Shown here in pieces: positions 11,605 to 21,826 of a stretch of 64,000 nucleotides of DNA (positions are counted from its first letter, which is position 1; each line of letters starts with the position of its first letter). The notes beneath the pieces were generated by a model that ran no database searches, was not told the origin of the DNA, and saw only the letters and a program-made list of their open reading frames with translations. This DNA is from Sabethes cyaneus (taxonomy: Eukaryota > Arthropoda > Insecta > Diptera > Culicidae), in contig NC_071355.1 in assembly GCF_943734655.1 (NCBI RefSeq), positions 11,078,768-11,142,767 on the forward strand, given 5' to 3'. Position numbers and translations under genes: made by a program.

Positions 11605-11840
11605 ATTGCTGCTCGTAGTCTTTTCGTCATTATTTCGTCATCTTTTTGTCGTCTCCTTGTTGCCTTTGCTTCGTATAGGTCATCTCTTTGTCATCTCTCT
11701 GTCGTGTTTCTGTTGTCTCTTTATCGTACTTTCGTCGTTTTTTGAAGTCTGTTTTTGGCATTTTGTGGCTTATTTTCGGTCGTCTTTTCGGTGTTATTTT
11801 ACTACCTTTTCTTCGTTATCTTTTCATCATCTCTAGTCCT
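11605..11840 (+). repeat. Low-complexity T/C-rich tract with degenerate 'TTTGTCGTCT' units
   Basis: Imperfect units of about 10-17 bp such as TTTCGTCATC, TTTGTCGTCT and TCTTTGTCATC recur in tandem. The overlapping frames across it (for example 11548-11906) are products of this composition and are not genes. Confidence 0.6.
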
Positions 11841-12370
11841 GTTTGTTCTCATAACAAAAATGTTGTCTTCTACTTTTCTTTGATTGTTTTTTTGTTCACC
11901 GTTTGACGCTTTCTAAACAATTCCACAAACACGTACATTTTCTGTAAGAAAGTTTAAAGTTCAGTTGAAAAGTCTTGAATTTTTTAGATAAGCTATAAGC
12001 CATAAGTTTTTTTATTTTTCGCAGTAGGTAAATATTTATATTCTCAAACATCAATCGGGGACGTTTGTTCCGAATCGGTTTGTAAACTCGCGTGAAATAT
12101 TTGAAGTGTTGAGAAGATTCAAAAAGCGGGAGAGATAAAAATGCAACAATGCAAATGACCCTACACAGGAATGTCAGGAATAACAAATAAGGCAAAAGGC
12201 ACAAAAAAATACCACTCCAAAAAGTAAACCACAAAATTACACAAAAGCTTACGAAAGTGGTCGGAAAATAGGCATTAAATACCTGTCCGCGGCACGTCGC
12301 TAAAATTGTTATGTTATGACACACGTAGTGGCACACACGTTGCAAACATTTAATAACGTTTATCGCAAGC
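11841..12370. other. Intergenic sequence
   Basis: AT-rich. A 162-codon minus-strand frame (11896-12384) lacks any recognisable domain and I do not call it a gene. Confidence 0.35.
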
Positions 12371-12589
12371 GATGTGGTCGACAAATATCCACCATTCCAC
12401 CCCTGCCTGTCCTATTATGGGATGGCGGTACATCCGCAGGATGATGGCAGGATGTCAGTCACGAGTCGCAACAGTGTCATACGGTGGCCGACCAACGAAC
12501 GAACGCTCTGCTGGCTGGTGCTCGTTTCTACCGCAGTCAGACGGACGGCTGTCAGGTGTTGCCTCCTCAGTCCTGGACCGGTTGGTTGA

Positions 12590-12861
12590 AGGGAATCGCA
12601 AAAATTAGTAAAGCTGGAAGCGGTAAGCAGAAAACTTCCAGAGTGCACTCGCTTAACGAGTTATCAGACTCGAGAGGAGCTTATATGGTACCTACGCCAG
12701 CCGGAGACGACGGCTTACAATCTGTGTTTTGCTGCTGGCTCTCATCCACATCCATGGGAGCCTCTTTATGACAATTTCGATGGGGTACGTACGGTTCACA
12801 TTCGCCGTAGAAGTGCAGAACCCTCGGTCGGGTACAGGATGTTGCACCAACTGACTAAAGA
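12590..12861 (+). CDS. Candidate internal exon (weak)
   Basis: One frame is open from just after a TGA at 12587-12589 to 12861 (about 90 codons). It ends exactly at a strong donor-like site, GA|GTAAGTACGG. The translated stretch includes PHPWEPLYDNFDG and HIRRRSAEPSVGYRML, with no low complexity. There is no early Met, so it would have to be an internal exon, or an upstream exon entered through an acceptor that I cannot place. It lies in a GC-richer, repeat-poor island. I recognise no family. It could equally be a chance open frame. Confidence 0.22.
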
Positions 12862-13019
12862 GTAAGTACGGTGAAGAATATCGGATAATGGCATTTGAGA
12901 TTGGCAGTTTTATCGCTGCATGGTGCAAAAGTTTTCGCTGTTTTTTCCCGCGCTGCAGCCGCTCTGCTGATGCCGCGGGGTGCGTCGAGCGACAGGCGCG
13001 CTTTTTATAATAAAAAGTA

Positions 13020-13935
13020 AAGGTATTTTGCTATAAGTTGCTCCTACGGAACTGTCCTGATGAGCAGTAAATCGGATTGATGGCGGGTAACCTAAGTGGC
13101 GGTAACGTATGGTGAGTGTGTGCTGCTGTAAAAGTTAGTTGATTGTGTTTGTTTGTTCGTTTGAAGGGATTTCCCTGGTTTGTGGCTAGCGTTTGTGGGT
13201 GGAACGATTTTGTTACTTTTAGTTATCTTCATAAATATTACGAGGGAAACGTACACAAGTTGATGGCAGTTTTAGCTGGAACCCGAAATTTAGTATATAA
13301 CACTAGTCGAAGAGACTATTCATTAAAGAGTATGAGATAAAGCTGTTTTTTATGAACTCATTGGAAGTGCCACTTGCACCAAGGTTACTGCGATGAAGTA
13401 GTACGTGTTAGCTGGTGATAAACTGGGCGCCTCCATTGGATTCAAAGAGAAGGAAGCGCATGGTTGTTTTTCCAGTCTGAAATCATGATCTAAAATAATC
13501 ATTTCCCAATAGTAGATTTAGTCAGTAAATCTCTCAATTACCAGTAAATAGTTCAGTTTTCGAAATATGGAAAGCGTTCCGCTTTAGGCAATTCCAAAAG
13601 CCTTAAAACAAGTGCTTGTACCGGCAAACAACCAGAGAATGCTCCCACATATTTCATAGTGAAGCTCTGTAACTGAAACGGATCTCACATCGAGTGAAGA
13701 ATTAATGCTAAAATTTCAATTCCACAAGGCGTTCGTCGTGGAAATTCGCAACAAGATCCGATTCCGTGTCGTGTTCCGTTCCATTCCGTTACGGCTGCCT
13801 GCCGCGGTAACCACCTTTTGACGTTTGCCCAGAGTGTCCCACTGTTTGATTATAGCATCAATTTTGTAAGCTACCCTTCCCTTCGCTCGGGTCTACCACC
13901 TTACTTCTGCGATGTTGTAAATTTCCCTCCTCATG
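13020..13935. other. Repeat-poor, gene-free stretch
   Basis: Moderately GC-rich unique-looking sequence without a supported ORF. It may be intron of the candidate minus-strand gene starting at 14115. Confidence 0.35.
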
Positions 13936-14069
13936 ACATCAAATAGCTCCTAGCGGCCAATAAACAATATGAATTGTCAGAGCACCTTTTCTGCCCGTCT
14001 GCCTTGCGCCAGCGCCCATTCCCGTGTACCACCCCTGACAATAGTAGACAAAAGCATTTCTCAAATTAC

Positions 14070-14115
14070 CTGATATTGTAAGTAATCCCAAAAGCATTCC
14101 GATGAAGCTCCTCAT
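14070..14115 (-). CDS. Candidate first coding exon with signal peptide (minus strand)
   Basis: An ATG at 14113-14115 opens MRSFIGMLLGLLTIS, which looks like a cleavable secretion signal (one Arg, then a hydrophobic core). It runs straight into a CAG|GTAATT donor at 14069/14070, giving a phase-1 intron within a Gly codon, a common arrangement for secreted proteins. The roughly 100 nt upstream are GC-rich like a 5' leader. Later exons would lie to the left; none was found with confidence. No family can be named. The exon is short, so chance is a real alternative. Confidence 0.35.
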
Positions 14116-14960
14116 CGTTATTCCGCCGGCTTGACTTCGAAACGTTTGCTGTGAACCGGGACAGCCACGCTGACGACGCCGGCGAGGATGAAGTTTCTTC
14201 GCTTTGTTCGGCATTAAATTAAATTTTGCATCCACAGCGGCTCGCTGCCACTCGGCGGGCGTCTCCCGGTTACCGCCCACGGCAGTTACTCACCAGGCGT
14301 CCCAGCCCGGCACACTACACTGGCACTAAACTCTCGGTTATTTCTCGGGCTTCTTTGAGCTCGCTTTGCTTTCACTGTGATGTCACTTTTGATATATGTC
14401 TGCTCTGGTATACGTATGTGCTCCTGGAGAACTGCTACCGTTCGGGGCGATGCGATGTCGATGTTATCACAATCTGTTTTGGTTTTATTGTTCACTTCGA
14501 TATCGCTTACACTGATTTAGACGTTGATGATGACGGTGGGTGGTGAATGCGGGCAGGGAATTTCATCAGAAACGTAACCTAATAAAAAGCAACAGGTTAG
14601 CAACAAGAGGACAATGATTAAAATTACTCGTCGGAAAGAAAGCAGAAAAAAGAGAGATCATAATCTCGCATTTAAATTGTTTTCGTTACAACGAGATCCG
14701 ATCGAGGAAGAATTTCAATTTTCCGCCAACTTATAATCGCAAATTTGTTTCCACCCGTTTCTGTCTCGGAACGCAGTGTGCTTGTGTGGTCGGTGCCGGA
14801 ATTTCGAAACCAGAAACAACCGGGAATAACGATGGCTAATCAAATTGTGTCCCCTTGCTGCTTCGAGCGGTCGTCTCGTCTCGTCTCGTCTAGTCGGTGA
14901 AACGTTGGTGCAGATCAGTGATAGCTGCCGCCGGCAGCCCATCCCGAGGCGGTGCAGCGA
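14116..14960 (-). promoter_or_regulatory. GC-rich island upstream of candidate exon
   Basis: Sequence from about 14116 to 14330 is GC- and CpG-rich compared with its surroundings, and unique-looking sequence continues to 14960. This fits a 5' leader and promoter for the candidate secreted-protein exon. No TATA box was identified with confidence. Confidence 0.25.
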
Positions 14961-15654
14961 TGAAATGTAATCATAATATCCTTTATACTATTCGTTAAAA
15001 AAATTCTATCCCTCTTTCTCTCGGCCAGCTGGTTTCGCTTATTTGGCTGGAAGCTTTCTTGGTTTTGTACGGTTATGGTTTTCTCATGGCTGATAGTTAG
15101 GGATATGGTTAGGCTCAAAAGAATTTACATTCCCTGACCGTAAGTAAGCTAATTTTATTTGAGTACAGAAAGTTCAATATGGTTTTATATCTAGATCAGT
15201 ATCCACGAACCGTATTGCTCTGAGAGGCGCAAGGTGAACGTTCACTTAGATACTGATGGGCTACTGGCATTGTAGCAGCGTAACTACAAAAGATACAGCA
15301 AAACTTTATTTAGCAAAATTGTAGATAATAACTAGTTCTACAAATGTCTTATACATAACTTTGTCAAACTTTGCTCGGTTGAGACGGTACTATCGAATGA
15401 ATCAAAATTGTGTCAAAGTGATCCAAACATCCCTGCGCAGTGCTATTACCATACTTATAGATGCATAAAAATCATCATTTTGGCAGTGCCAGTTCTTCAT
15501 GGTAAAATGAGCATTCCAATATGCGCAAAATTTGTTTGAGATTTGCAGAAATTTAGATGGAAAAAGGTACGATTTGTCGATTTATGCAAACATCGCTTTT
15601 TTGATAAAAATGGTCAATAGACCATTATAATTCGGAACGGCTCAAATATTTTTC
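14961..15654. other. Intergenic sequence
   Basis: No gene is supported. The block around 15360-15420 ('GAGACGGTACT') is related, inverted, to 28510-28570, indicating old dispersed repeats. Confidence 0.35.
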
Positions 15655-15985
15655 GAAACAGTAGTTCTTTGACAATTGACGAAGGGACGGTAGAAGGAAG
15701 TAATGAGATTTTAGAGTGAAAGAGAAAGAGCGGAAAGGTGAGAGGGGGAGGGGGGGTTATTAGTAGCTGCGCTTAACAAGTAGTCGACGTGACTGCTACC
15801 TTTGGTCCAATGCTGGAAGGTGCATGGGTCGAACCAAGCTATAATCTGAGATTATAACCGGATTCGAACCCACAACACCGGGCAGGGCATGTGGCTCGCC
15901 GGTACTAATGTTCCTTTGAATCACAGAGGCGCTGGATAGAAGGAGACTGCACAACCCCTCTTATTAAGCGCGCGATGTACCTGCA
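15655..15985 (-). mobile_element. tRNA-derived SINE, copy 1
   Basis: On the minus strand it carries a B-box-like GGGTTCGAATCC and an upstream segment 'GCGCCTCTGTGATTCAAAGG' typical of the tRNA-like head of SINEs. The same family is at 54495-54790 (+), sharing 'GGCGAGCCACATG', the 'TTAATAAG...GGTTGTG' leader and the C/T-rich tail region. RNA polymerase III would transcribe such elements; mobilisation depends on a partner LINE. Confidence 0.7.
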
Positions 15986-16017
15986 AACTCCACCATCTGG
16001 TGGGTTGGGTTATGTCT

Positions 16018-16170
16018 GTTCAAATGTCTGTTGAATATTACGCCATTATTCACAAAAGGGCCATAATATTTGACAGCGAAATAATATAAAGATATAATAT
16101 AATAGTAAGAATAATTAGTTTTAGTCATGTTTTAGATAAAAAAAAGTGATTGCATGCAGTGCTTTCTTTA
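16018..16170 (-). mobile_element. Fragment of element E (inverted)
   Basis: 'ATTACGCCATTATTCACAAA' and 'TAGTTTTAGTCATGTTTTAG' match, inverted, the interior of the element at 22071-23256. No terminal repeats remain, so this is a relic. Confidence 0.65.
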
Positions 16171-16371
16171 AACACATTCCACGCACTTGCAAACCAAAGG
16201 ATCAAAATTTCAAATTCTATATTTGAACCCATATTATAATGTATGTGGAACAGTAAGTAAGAGTAAGATTGGGCACTCAGCTAGTAATTAATACAATGCA
16301 GTATACACATTTAGGTGTATTAAATCCAGACAATGACAACGTTTTGCTAAAGCGAATGTAATCCTGGAATT

Positions 16372-16552
16372 AAATAAAAAAGAAAACTTTCCAATTAAAT
16401 TGTACTATGCATATTTATTCACGACAGATACGTATTTCGCCTACGGCTTGCAGGTTTTATCAGTGTCTGTTTTCGAACTAAAGCTAAGTTTTCTTTTTAT
16501 TGAATTTCAGGTTTCGTATTCTACTAAGACGCTCCGAAAACTTTAGTCGTAT
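16372..16552. repeat. Dispersed repeat D, copy 2
   Basis: It shares 'ACGTATTTCGCCTACG', 'CAGTGTCTGTTTTCGAA' and 'TACTAAGACGCTCC' with copies at 6241, 24828/25046, 30869 and 59912. It is non-coding and of unknown class. Confidence 0.7.
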
Positions 16553-16599
16553 ATAATCGTGTAACATTTGCTTGTACTATAGGAGATTGAGTGAGTATT

Positions 16600-17057
16600 T
16601 GATGACTTTTTTACCGCTTGATCTGATTGATTTGACCACCTTCGAAGTTACTCCCGAAATGATTATGCAGGCCGCTAAAAAAACTGAAAGCTTCTTTTTC
16701 TGCGGGTCCGGATGGGATTCCTGCCATTGTTTATACCCGCACTAACCTTATGGATTATACGTCGACTTGTATCTCGTACATGGAACAGAAGGTCCAACTC
16801 GATGTAGTGTACACCGATTTAAAGGCAACGTTTGACCGTATTAACCATTGAATACTTTTACGAAAACTTTCTCGACTTGGTGCATCACAAAACTTTACTG
16901 AGTGGTTATGCGGACGAACTCTACGTGTACAGCTCAATTCCTGTTTATCCACCCCATTTTCAAATAAATCGGGCGTACCACAAGGCAGCAATATGGGTCC
17001 ATTACTTTTCTCTCTGTACTTCAATGACATCGCTTTGCTTCTGGGTGACGGTTGTAA
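16600..17057 (+). pseudogene. Jockey/CR1-like LINE reverse transcriptase, 5' part
   Basis: Translation gives LINE RT landmarks in order: 'SSSAGPDGIPAIVY', 'DVVYTDLKATFDRINH' (catalytic-palm Asp region), 'SGVPQGSNMGPLLFSLYFND' and 'LLLGDGCN'. A stop codon follows 'DRINH', small frame breaks occur, and the segment between 'VYTR' and 'TNLMDY' is shortened. The catalytic 'YADD' is missing because another element (17058-18910) is inserted at that point; the frame resumes at 18911. It is a dead copy. Confidence 0.8.
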
Positions 17058-18910
17058 CCCAGCAAACCAGATATCGTATATTCATGTCGAGATTTAATCT
17101 TATATAAATGGATATCACATCGGACTCGTATAAATGTACACATGTTGTAAGCACATTGTGTAAATTTCATCGTATGTAATGCACACGATGATTGATATAC
17201 GAATTAATAGTAAAAATCGTAAATAGGTCGAAAGATAATCGGGTTATGCTTAGCGAATATCGCACATGACGATTTCTTAGATTTAGTTACCAACAATGGC
17301 TATCATGAAGATGTAATCGTATTTAATTACAGTTTTCATCGGATTATGTTTTGCAAAATGTCTTATATGACATCGTTTTAGATTTATATACAAGCAGTGA
17401 TAATCATGAGATTTTAGGTGCATTAAACTTGTGTGTAAGGGTGCATTGAACTTATTTTTATTGTGGCGGAATATTCAAAAAACTATTATCTGGTTTTGAA
17501 AAACTTTTACAATTACCTTTTTAACTATTTTAAAATGTTAATAATTCAAATAAGCCCGCCTAAATATTAAGCAGCAAGCATATAATGATTAAGTCATACT
17601 GACAAGACAATAAAAGATCTTTTTGAAAAAGCACTCTTTGAGGAGTTTGATTGTTTTTTGGCGTATTAAAATCACATAACGTAACGTTTTAAAAATTAAA
17701 AATGTTAAAAATAGAAACTCATAATTTTTTAGATATTTCTCTGATAGGTAAGTGAACGAACGGAAATCTTAAAATTTACTAAGGAGAGTATTTCTCAGAA
17801 CTGGACAAGTCTAGATTATGATCCATTCCGCTAATCTAAATGCCTTAATATCAGTGCATCTTATGGCTTTTCAGAAGAAATGCAAATGCTAAGTGGAATT
17901 GGAAAAAGACATTCAGCATTAAACTGGTACAGTAAAAAATAATGTTTGATGCTTATTGTTGTAAGAAATTTTGAGCTGTCCTATAGCATCTAAATGTTCA
18001 GCATTCTATTTTAAATAACTTTTAATTTCTTTTTAAGAGCTTCTGAAATAACAGACAACATACAAAAATGTTTGAGCTTTAATAATATTATTTCTATGTA
18101 ATCAAATATGAATATGCATATAACGTATTCTAATGTATATTTAGAACAATCTGTACCACGGAATGCTAACAAAGGTAGTGCATATCATTCCATGAAGTCA
18201 GCATTATCATTAAAATTAACGATCAAATGCAAACTTATTTACGACACTTTAATTCAGTCACAATTGACACAAACTCGTATGTCGGATGAGAATAAATCAA
18301 ATCCGTACTTACATGTTCAATGCATCAGATAGGATTTCATTGCTTACATGTACGATGACTTCGGTTTAAGATGTGCAAAAATATCATTGAGGTACTGATG
18401 TACCAGTAGCTTAAAGGTAATGAACAAATACTGCGGTACGGGTGGTTCTTGGTTCTAAACCAGGTGAGTACAGCTTTGTTTTAAATGATATAAACAAAAA
18501 AGTTAAATATTGTGACAGGTCGATAATATCTGGAAGCTTATGAAAAAAAGCTTTCAGCAAAGCTTTTTCACTTTTTGTCTCATTGACTTTCAGGGCGAAT
18601 ATTTAGCTATAAATAGCCTGCTCTGTATGCAATTTTTGACACTTGCCATTTACCACATGGGGGAAGGCGAAGGGTAGAGTAGAAATATTATCGTAACTGT
18701 GTCGAAATGCAATCCAGTCAATCGGCTCAGTCGTATAAACTGTTTTGTTTTGTCGGCATTTCAATTATTCTGAAGAACTAAATCATGTATATCGCCTCCA
18801 CTTTTGCATGTATATGCCGTTTCTGCGCATGATATATGATTTGATAAACCTTATATGCTGACGTTTATCTCATTTAGAATTAAGTTATACAGACCAAAAT
18901 GTTTGCTGGG
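17058..18910. mobile_element. 1.85-kb TIR element inserted in the LINE
   Basis: It begins CCCAGCAAAC and ends GTTTGCTGGG, a 10-bp perfect terminal inverted repeat, exactly where the LINE frame is interrupted. Subterminal motifs around 'CATCGTATG', 'ATCGGA' and 'CATGTACGATG' recur inverted at the two ends (17090-17440 and 18250-18380). No transposase frame is seen, so it is non-autonomous. A clean target duplication is not visible because about 20 nt of LINE sequence is lost at the junction. The MITE at 58202-58307 has similar CCCAACAAACAT ends. Confidence 0.7.
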
Positions 18911-19430
18911 AAGTTAGTGTTAGTTAGTTATCTTGTTGTACGGTCAATTGAAGATTGTCGTACTCTGCAAAAGCTGCTGGATATTTTCGTGAATTGGTGT
19001 TGCAAGAACTGGTTGATCGTTAGTATTACAAAATGTAAGGTTATGACTTTCCAACACATTGCTAACCCTGTTATTTTCGAATACAACATTGATGGTCAAG
19101 CACTTGAAAGAGTTGAACATGTTAATGATCTTGGCGTTTTTCTCGATGCAAAACTTAACTTCAATCTAAATCGCTCGGCTATTATCTCTACAGCAACTCG
19201 GCAGCTCGGCTTAATTTCGAAAATTGGACGAGATTTTAAGGAACCATACTGCTTGAAGGCTTTGTTCTGTTACCTGGTGAGACCTCTATTGGAAAACGCG
19301 TGTCCTATCTGGACTCCATATCAACTAACCTGGAATTTACGAATTGAACGAGTGCAGAAGAGGTTCATGTAAAGATGATGGGGTTTTCATACCTACGTGA
19401 GGATGGCCTCAGCTTGGCCTAGTTCTGGTG
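18911..19430 (+). pseudogene. Jockey/CR1-like LINE reverse transcriptase, 3' part
   Basis: The frame continues from 17057: 'YLVVRSIEDCRTLQKLLDIF', 'WCCKNWLIVSITKCKVMTF' and 'VNDLGVFLDAKLNFN', then 'LVRPLLENACPIW' and 'RIERVQKRFM'. These are the RT palm and thumb and the following conserved block of Jockey/CR1-type LINEs. It stops at 19372 and decays by about 19430. It belongs to the same original insertion as 16600-17057. Confidence 0.8.
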
Positions 19431-19439
19431 TGAACCAGA

Positions 19440-20261
19440 AATGCACCGTAAATACGAAAGCTGAAACAATACGTAATTCAGCAACATAAAAGATAATAAA
19501 TATATCTATGAATATTTCATACGTAACTTTTTGAAATTTTGCTTGTATAAGGTGGTATAATCAAATAGGTAAAATAGTCGCACAAAGAATGGACCAGCCC
19601 TAGTTTGAAGGAACGTTTTCAAATTATGTAGGGTGGGGCGCCACTAAACAAATCAGCTTTTTGATGCGGGACTACGTCTTGCTTTATTAGGGTGACATGA
19701 AAAAATGAAAGATTTTGAACGCTTTATAGATCAGTCAGTCGTGAACATATTTCTATGGTTTGCATATCATTTGAATCATAAAAGATGTACCAATTGTGTC
19801 GTTTCCATCAAAAGATTGCATTTCGCAAGTAAATCCTGGAAATACATTTTTCGGGCAAGCTGTTGTCCATTGACTGGATTATGCCTGTTGGCAACGCCAA
19901 CCAGGAACAAATCAGATTCCGAATTTATAATCAAGTTTTATTTACCAGGATTAAAAATTTCTTGCAATGCACATAAGTTATTAAATAGAGTAAGTAAGTA
20001 GCACCCTAAGTATTTTACTTACGTTGTACACTTATTCCTTTCAACTTTTATTTTCTTCTGATGACTCTTGTATCTATCTTTTCTATCTTCAGAATTTCAC
20101 CTGCTTTTAACTATCGTCTTCAATTTACTTCAATCTATCCTTCTCGCTATTCACTGTCGTGAGTGTGCAACTTATAATCTAATTTTAAGGTTAGGGTAAG
20201 AACTAATCGAGACCAAATGTTTATAATATTTTATCCTACCTGATAATTAGATGTAGTATTA
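19440..20261. other. Repeat-derived intergenic sequence
   Basis: It contains 'GGGACTACGTCTTGC', related to the ends of the element at 30958-31949, and a 98-codon frame (19705-20001) with no recognisable domain. It probably holds remains of a TIR element. Confidence 0.35.
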
Positions 20262-20269
20262 GTTTAAGC

Positions 20270-20839
20270 TGAAGTGACCAGATTCGAGATTGGTTTTGGG
20301 GGTGGGCTCGTGATAAAAGATCATGGCATGGCAAGTGATCTGTTTCATTGGCGTCCGTGTGAAAACTAGTGTTTTATGACCGATAAGAATTCGGAGATAC
20401 ACAGGGGTAGGTGCCCCACCAGGCGGATTTTGCCGCAGTTTCAGCATGCATGCTACTATGGACAATGGACTTCAGTTCATCTCAAAAGAGCTGAGTGCAC
20501 CAAATTGTCCCCGGGTTCACCCGGTATTGAAATACTGGGGAATAATGAAGCGAAAACTGAAGATGAAGCGAACAGTCATCAGCGACATTGGTCAGATGAG
20601 GAGCTCGAGGTGCCGGCTGGCCGGAGCCGTGGCGGGGGAGGGTATGCGCCTGCTGACGTGCGGTGTCAGCAGTAGGTTTTTTCATGCAATGTAACATAAT
20701 TTTTTATGTTTCAACCGTAGAAACTTTTTCGAGTAAAAAAATAATCAATGCGGGACACTTTCCGGGACGCTTAGTAATCCGGGACAAGCCATTCAAATCT
20801 GGGACAGTCCCGCATAATCCGGGACGTCTGGTCAGCCTA
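20270..20839. mobile_element. hAT-like non-autonomous element with 8-bp TSD
   Basis: The perfect 8-bp direct repeat GTTTAAGC flanks it (20262-20269 and 20840-20847). The ends read TGAAGTGACCAGAT and, inverted, TAGGCTGACCAGAC, sharing TGACCAGA. The right 150 bp has five CGGGAC/GTCCCG-type motifs. An 8-bp duplication is the hallmark of the hAT superfamily. Frames inside (20376-20694) show no transposase. Confidence 0.85.
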
Positions 20840-21124
20840 GTTTAAGCTCACTTTAGATTTAAGGAACACTTGTATATAGTTTAAGTTTAATTTAATGTAG
20901 ATAATAAGCTGTAATAATGATTATTTATCTCGCCACCACATCTGCACTTCTGATTCTTTTCTTTAATTTTTATCGAATTTATGATGACAGTGACCCACCG
21001 AGAGCTGCCCCATAAAAATATCTGCTGCTTTGCGTGCTGCGCGCAGGGTTGCTGTGCTACCGTGAGTCGCGCCGAGCGTCGAGTCGCAACAATGCCCAAC
21101 CAATGAGGTACAGAGGGAGAGTAC

Positions 21125-21210
21125 CCCATTAGGCATACGGACGATAGGCCTAATAGACGTTAGGCGTAATGGATGTTAGGCATAATGGACTATAGGCATA
21201 ATAGTTAGTC
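21125..21210 (+). repeat. Minisatellite, about 18-19-bp units
   Basis: Four to five units of the type TTAGGCATAATGGACG recur with point changes. It lies between repeat sequences and has no coding role. Confidence 0.75.
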
Positions 21211-21224
21211 AGTGTGGTGACTGC

Positions 21225-21740
21225 CAGTCACTTGACTGTTTTGCAGTCATTCGCTGCTCCAAACGGTAAAGGTAACTTGATCGAAACGAAAATGTTCAAA
21301 AAGGCTTAAGGTGAAATTAGTCGTCATCGATTCTGCCAATTTCAAGAGCAGTTTTTTTTTTGCTTGAAACAAAAATTCTGTTTAAGAAAATATGACTGAA
21401 GTTTTAAATTTTAGACATGAAAATACATTCGCTGTATTCAGATTGGCAAGAAGAATGTAGTATTTACATTTTTATAAAGAGAATCCAGCTTTTGGACCCA
21501 AAAACTGCTTCCGAAATTGGGCTCTCCGACGAAAAGTTAATGACTGCTTATTTCCCGTTAAAATGCATTCGTTCTACCGTTCAAAACAGCGGCATGACTG
21601 AGCAAGCTGGTAGTGGCGTTATGCATAGCGTTCGTATTCCACCACTAACCAGACGGTGTAAACACGTGTGAATTTGAGTGCGCTGTGGTGTGAATGCGCT
21701 AGAAAAAAGGATCGGCTGAAGCCCTGCTTCAGTGTATTTT
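21225..21740. repeat. Dispersed repeat family C, copy 2
   Basis: 21305-21560 is a direct copy of 4265-4575, while 21225-21300 and 21590-21740 match 5030-5740 inverted. The block order differs between the two loci. Confidence 0.6.
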
Positions 21741-21826
21741 TTTCCAAAAACAATCAACTGGAAATCACGTAACTCCCTGTAGAGAAGAACGTGTGGATTA
21801 TTGTGAGTGTAACGTAATGGGATGAT

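Noticed and set aside
11548..11906. Three overlapping plus-strand ORFs rich in Ser, Leu, Phe and Val
   Set aside because: Produced by a T/C-rich low-complexity tract; no domain and no splice or promoter support.
12372..12771. Several overlapping ORFs on both strands at 12.4-12.8 kb
   Set aside because: Stop-poor because of higher GC; only the frame ending at the GTAAGT donor was kept, as a weak candidate.
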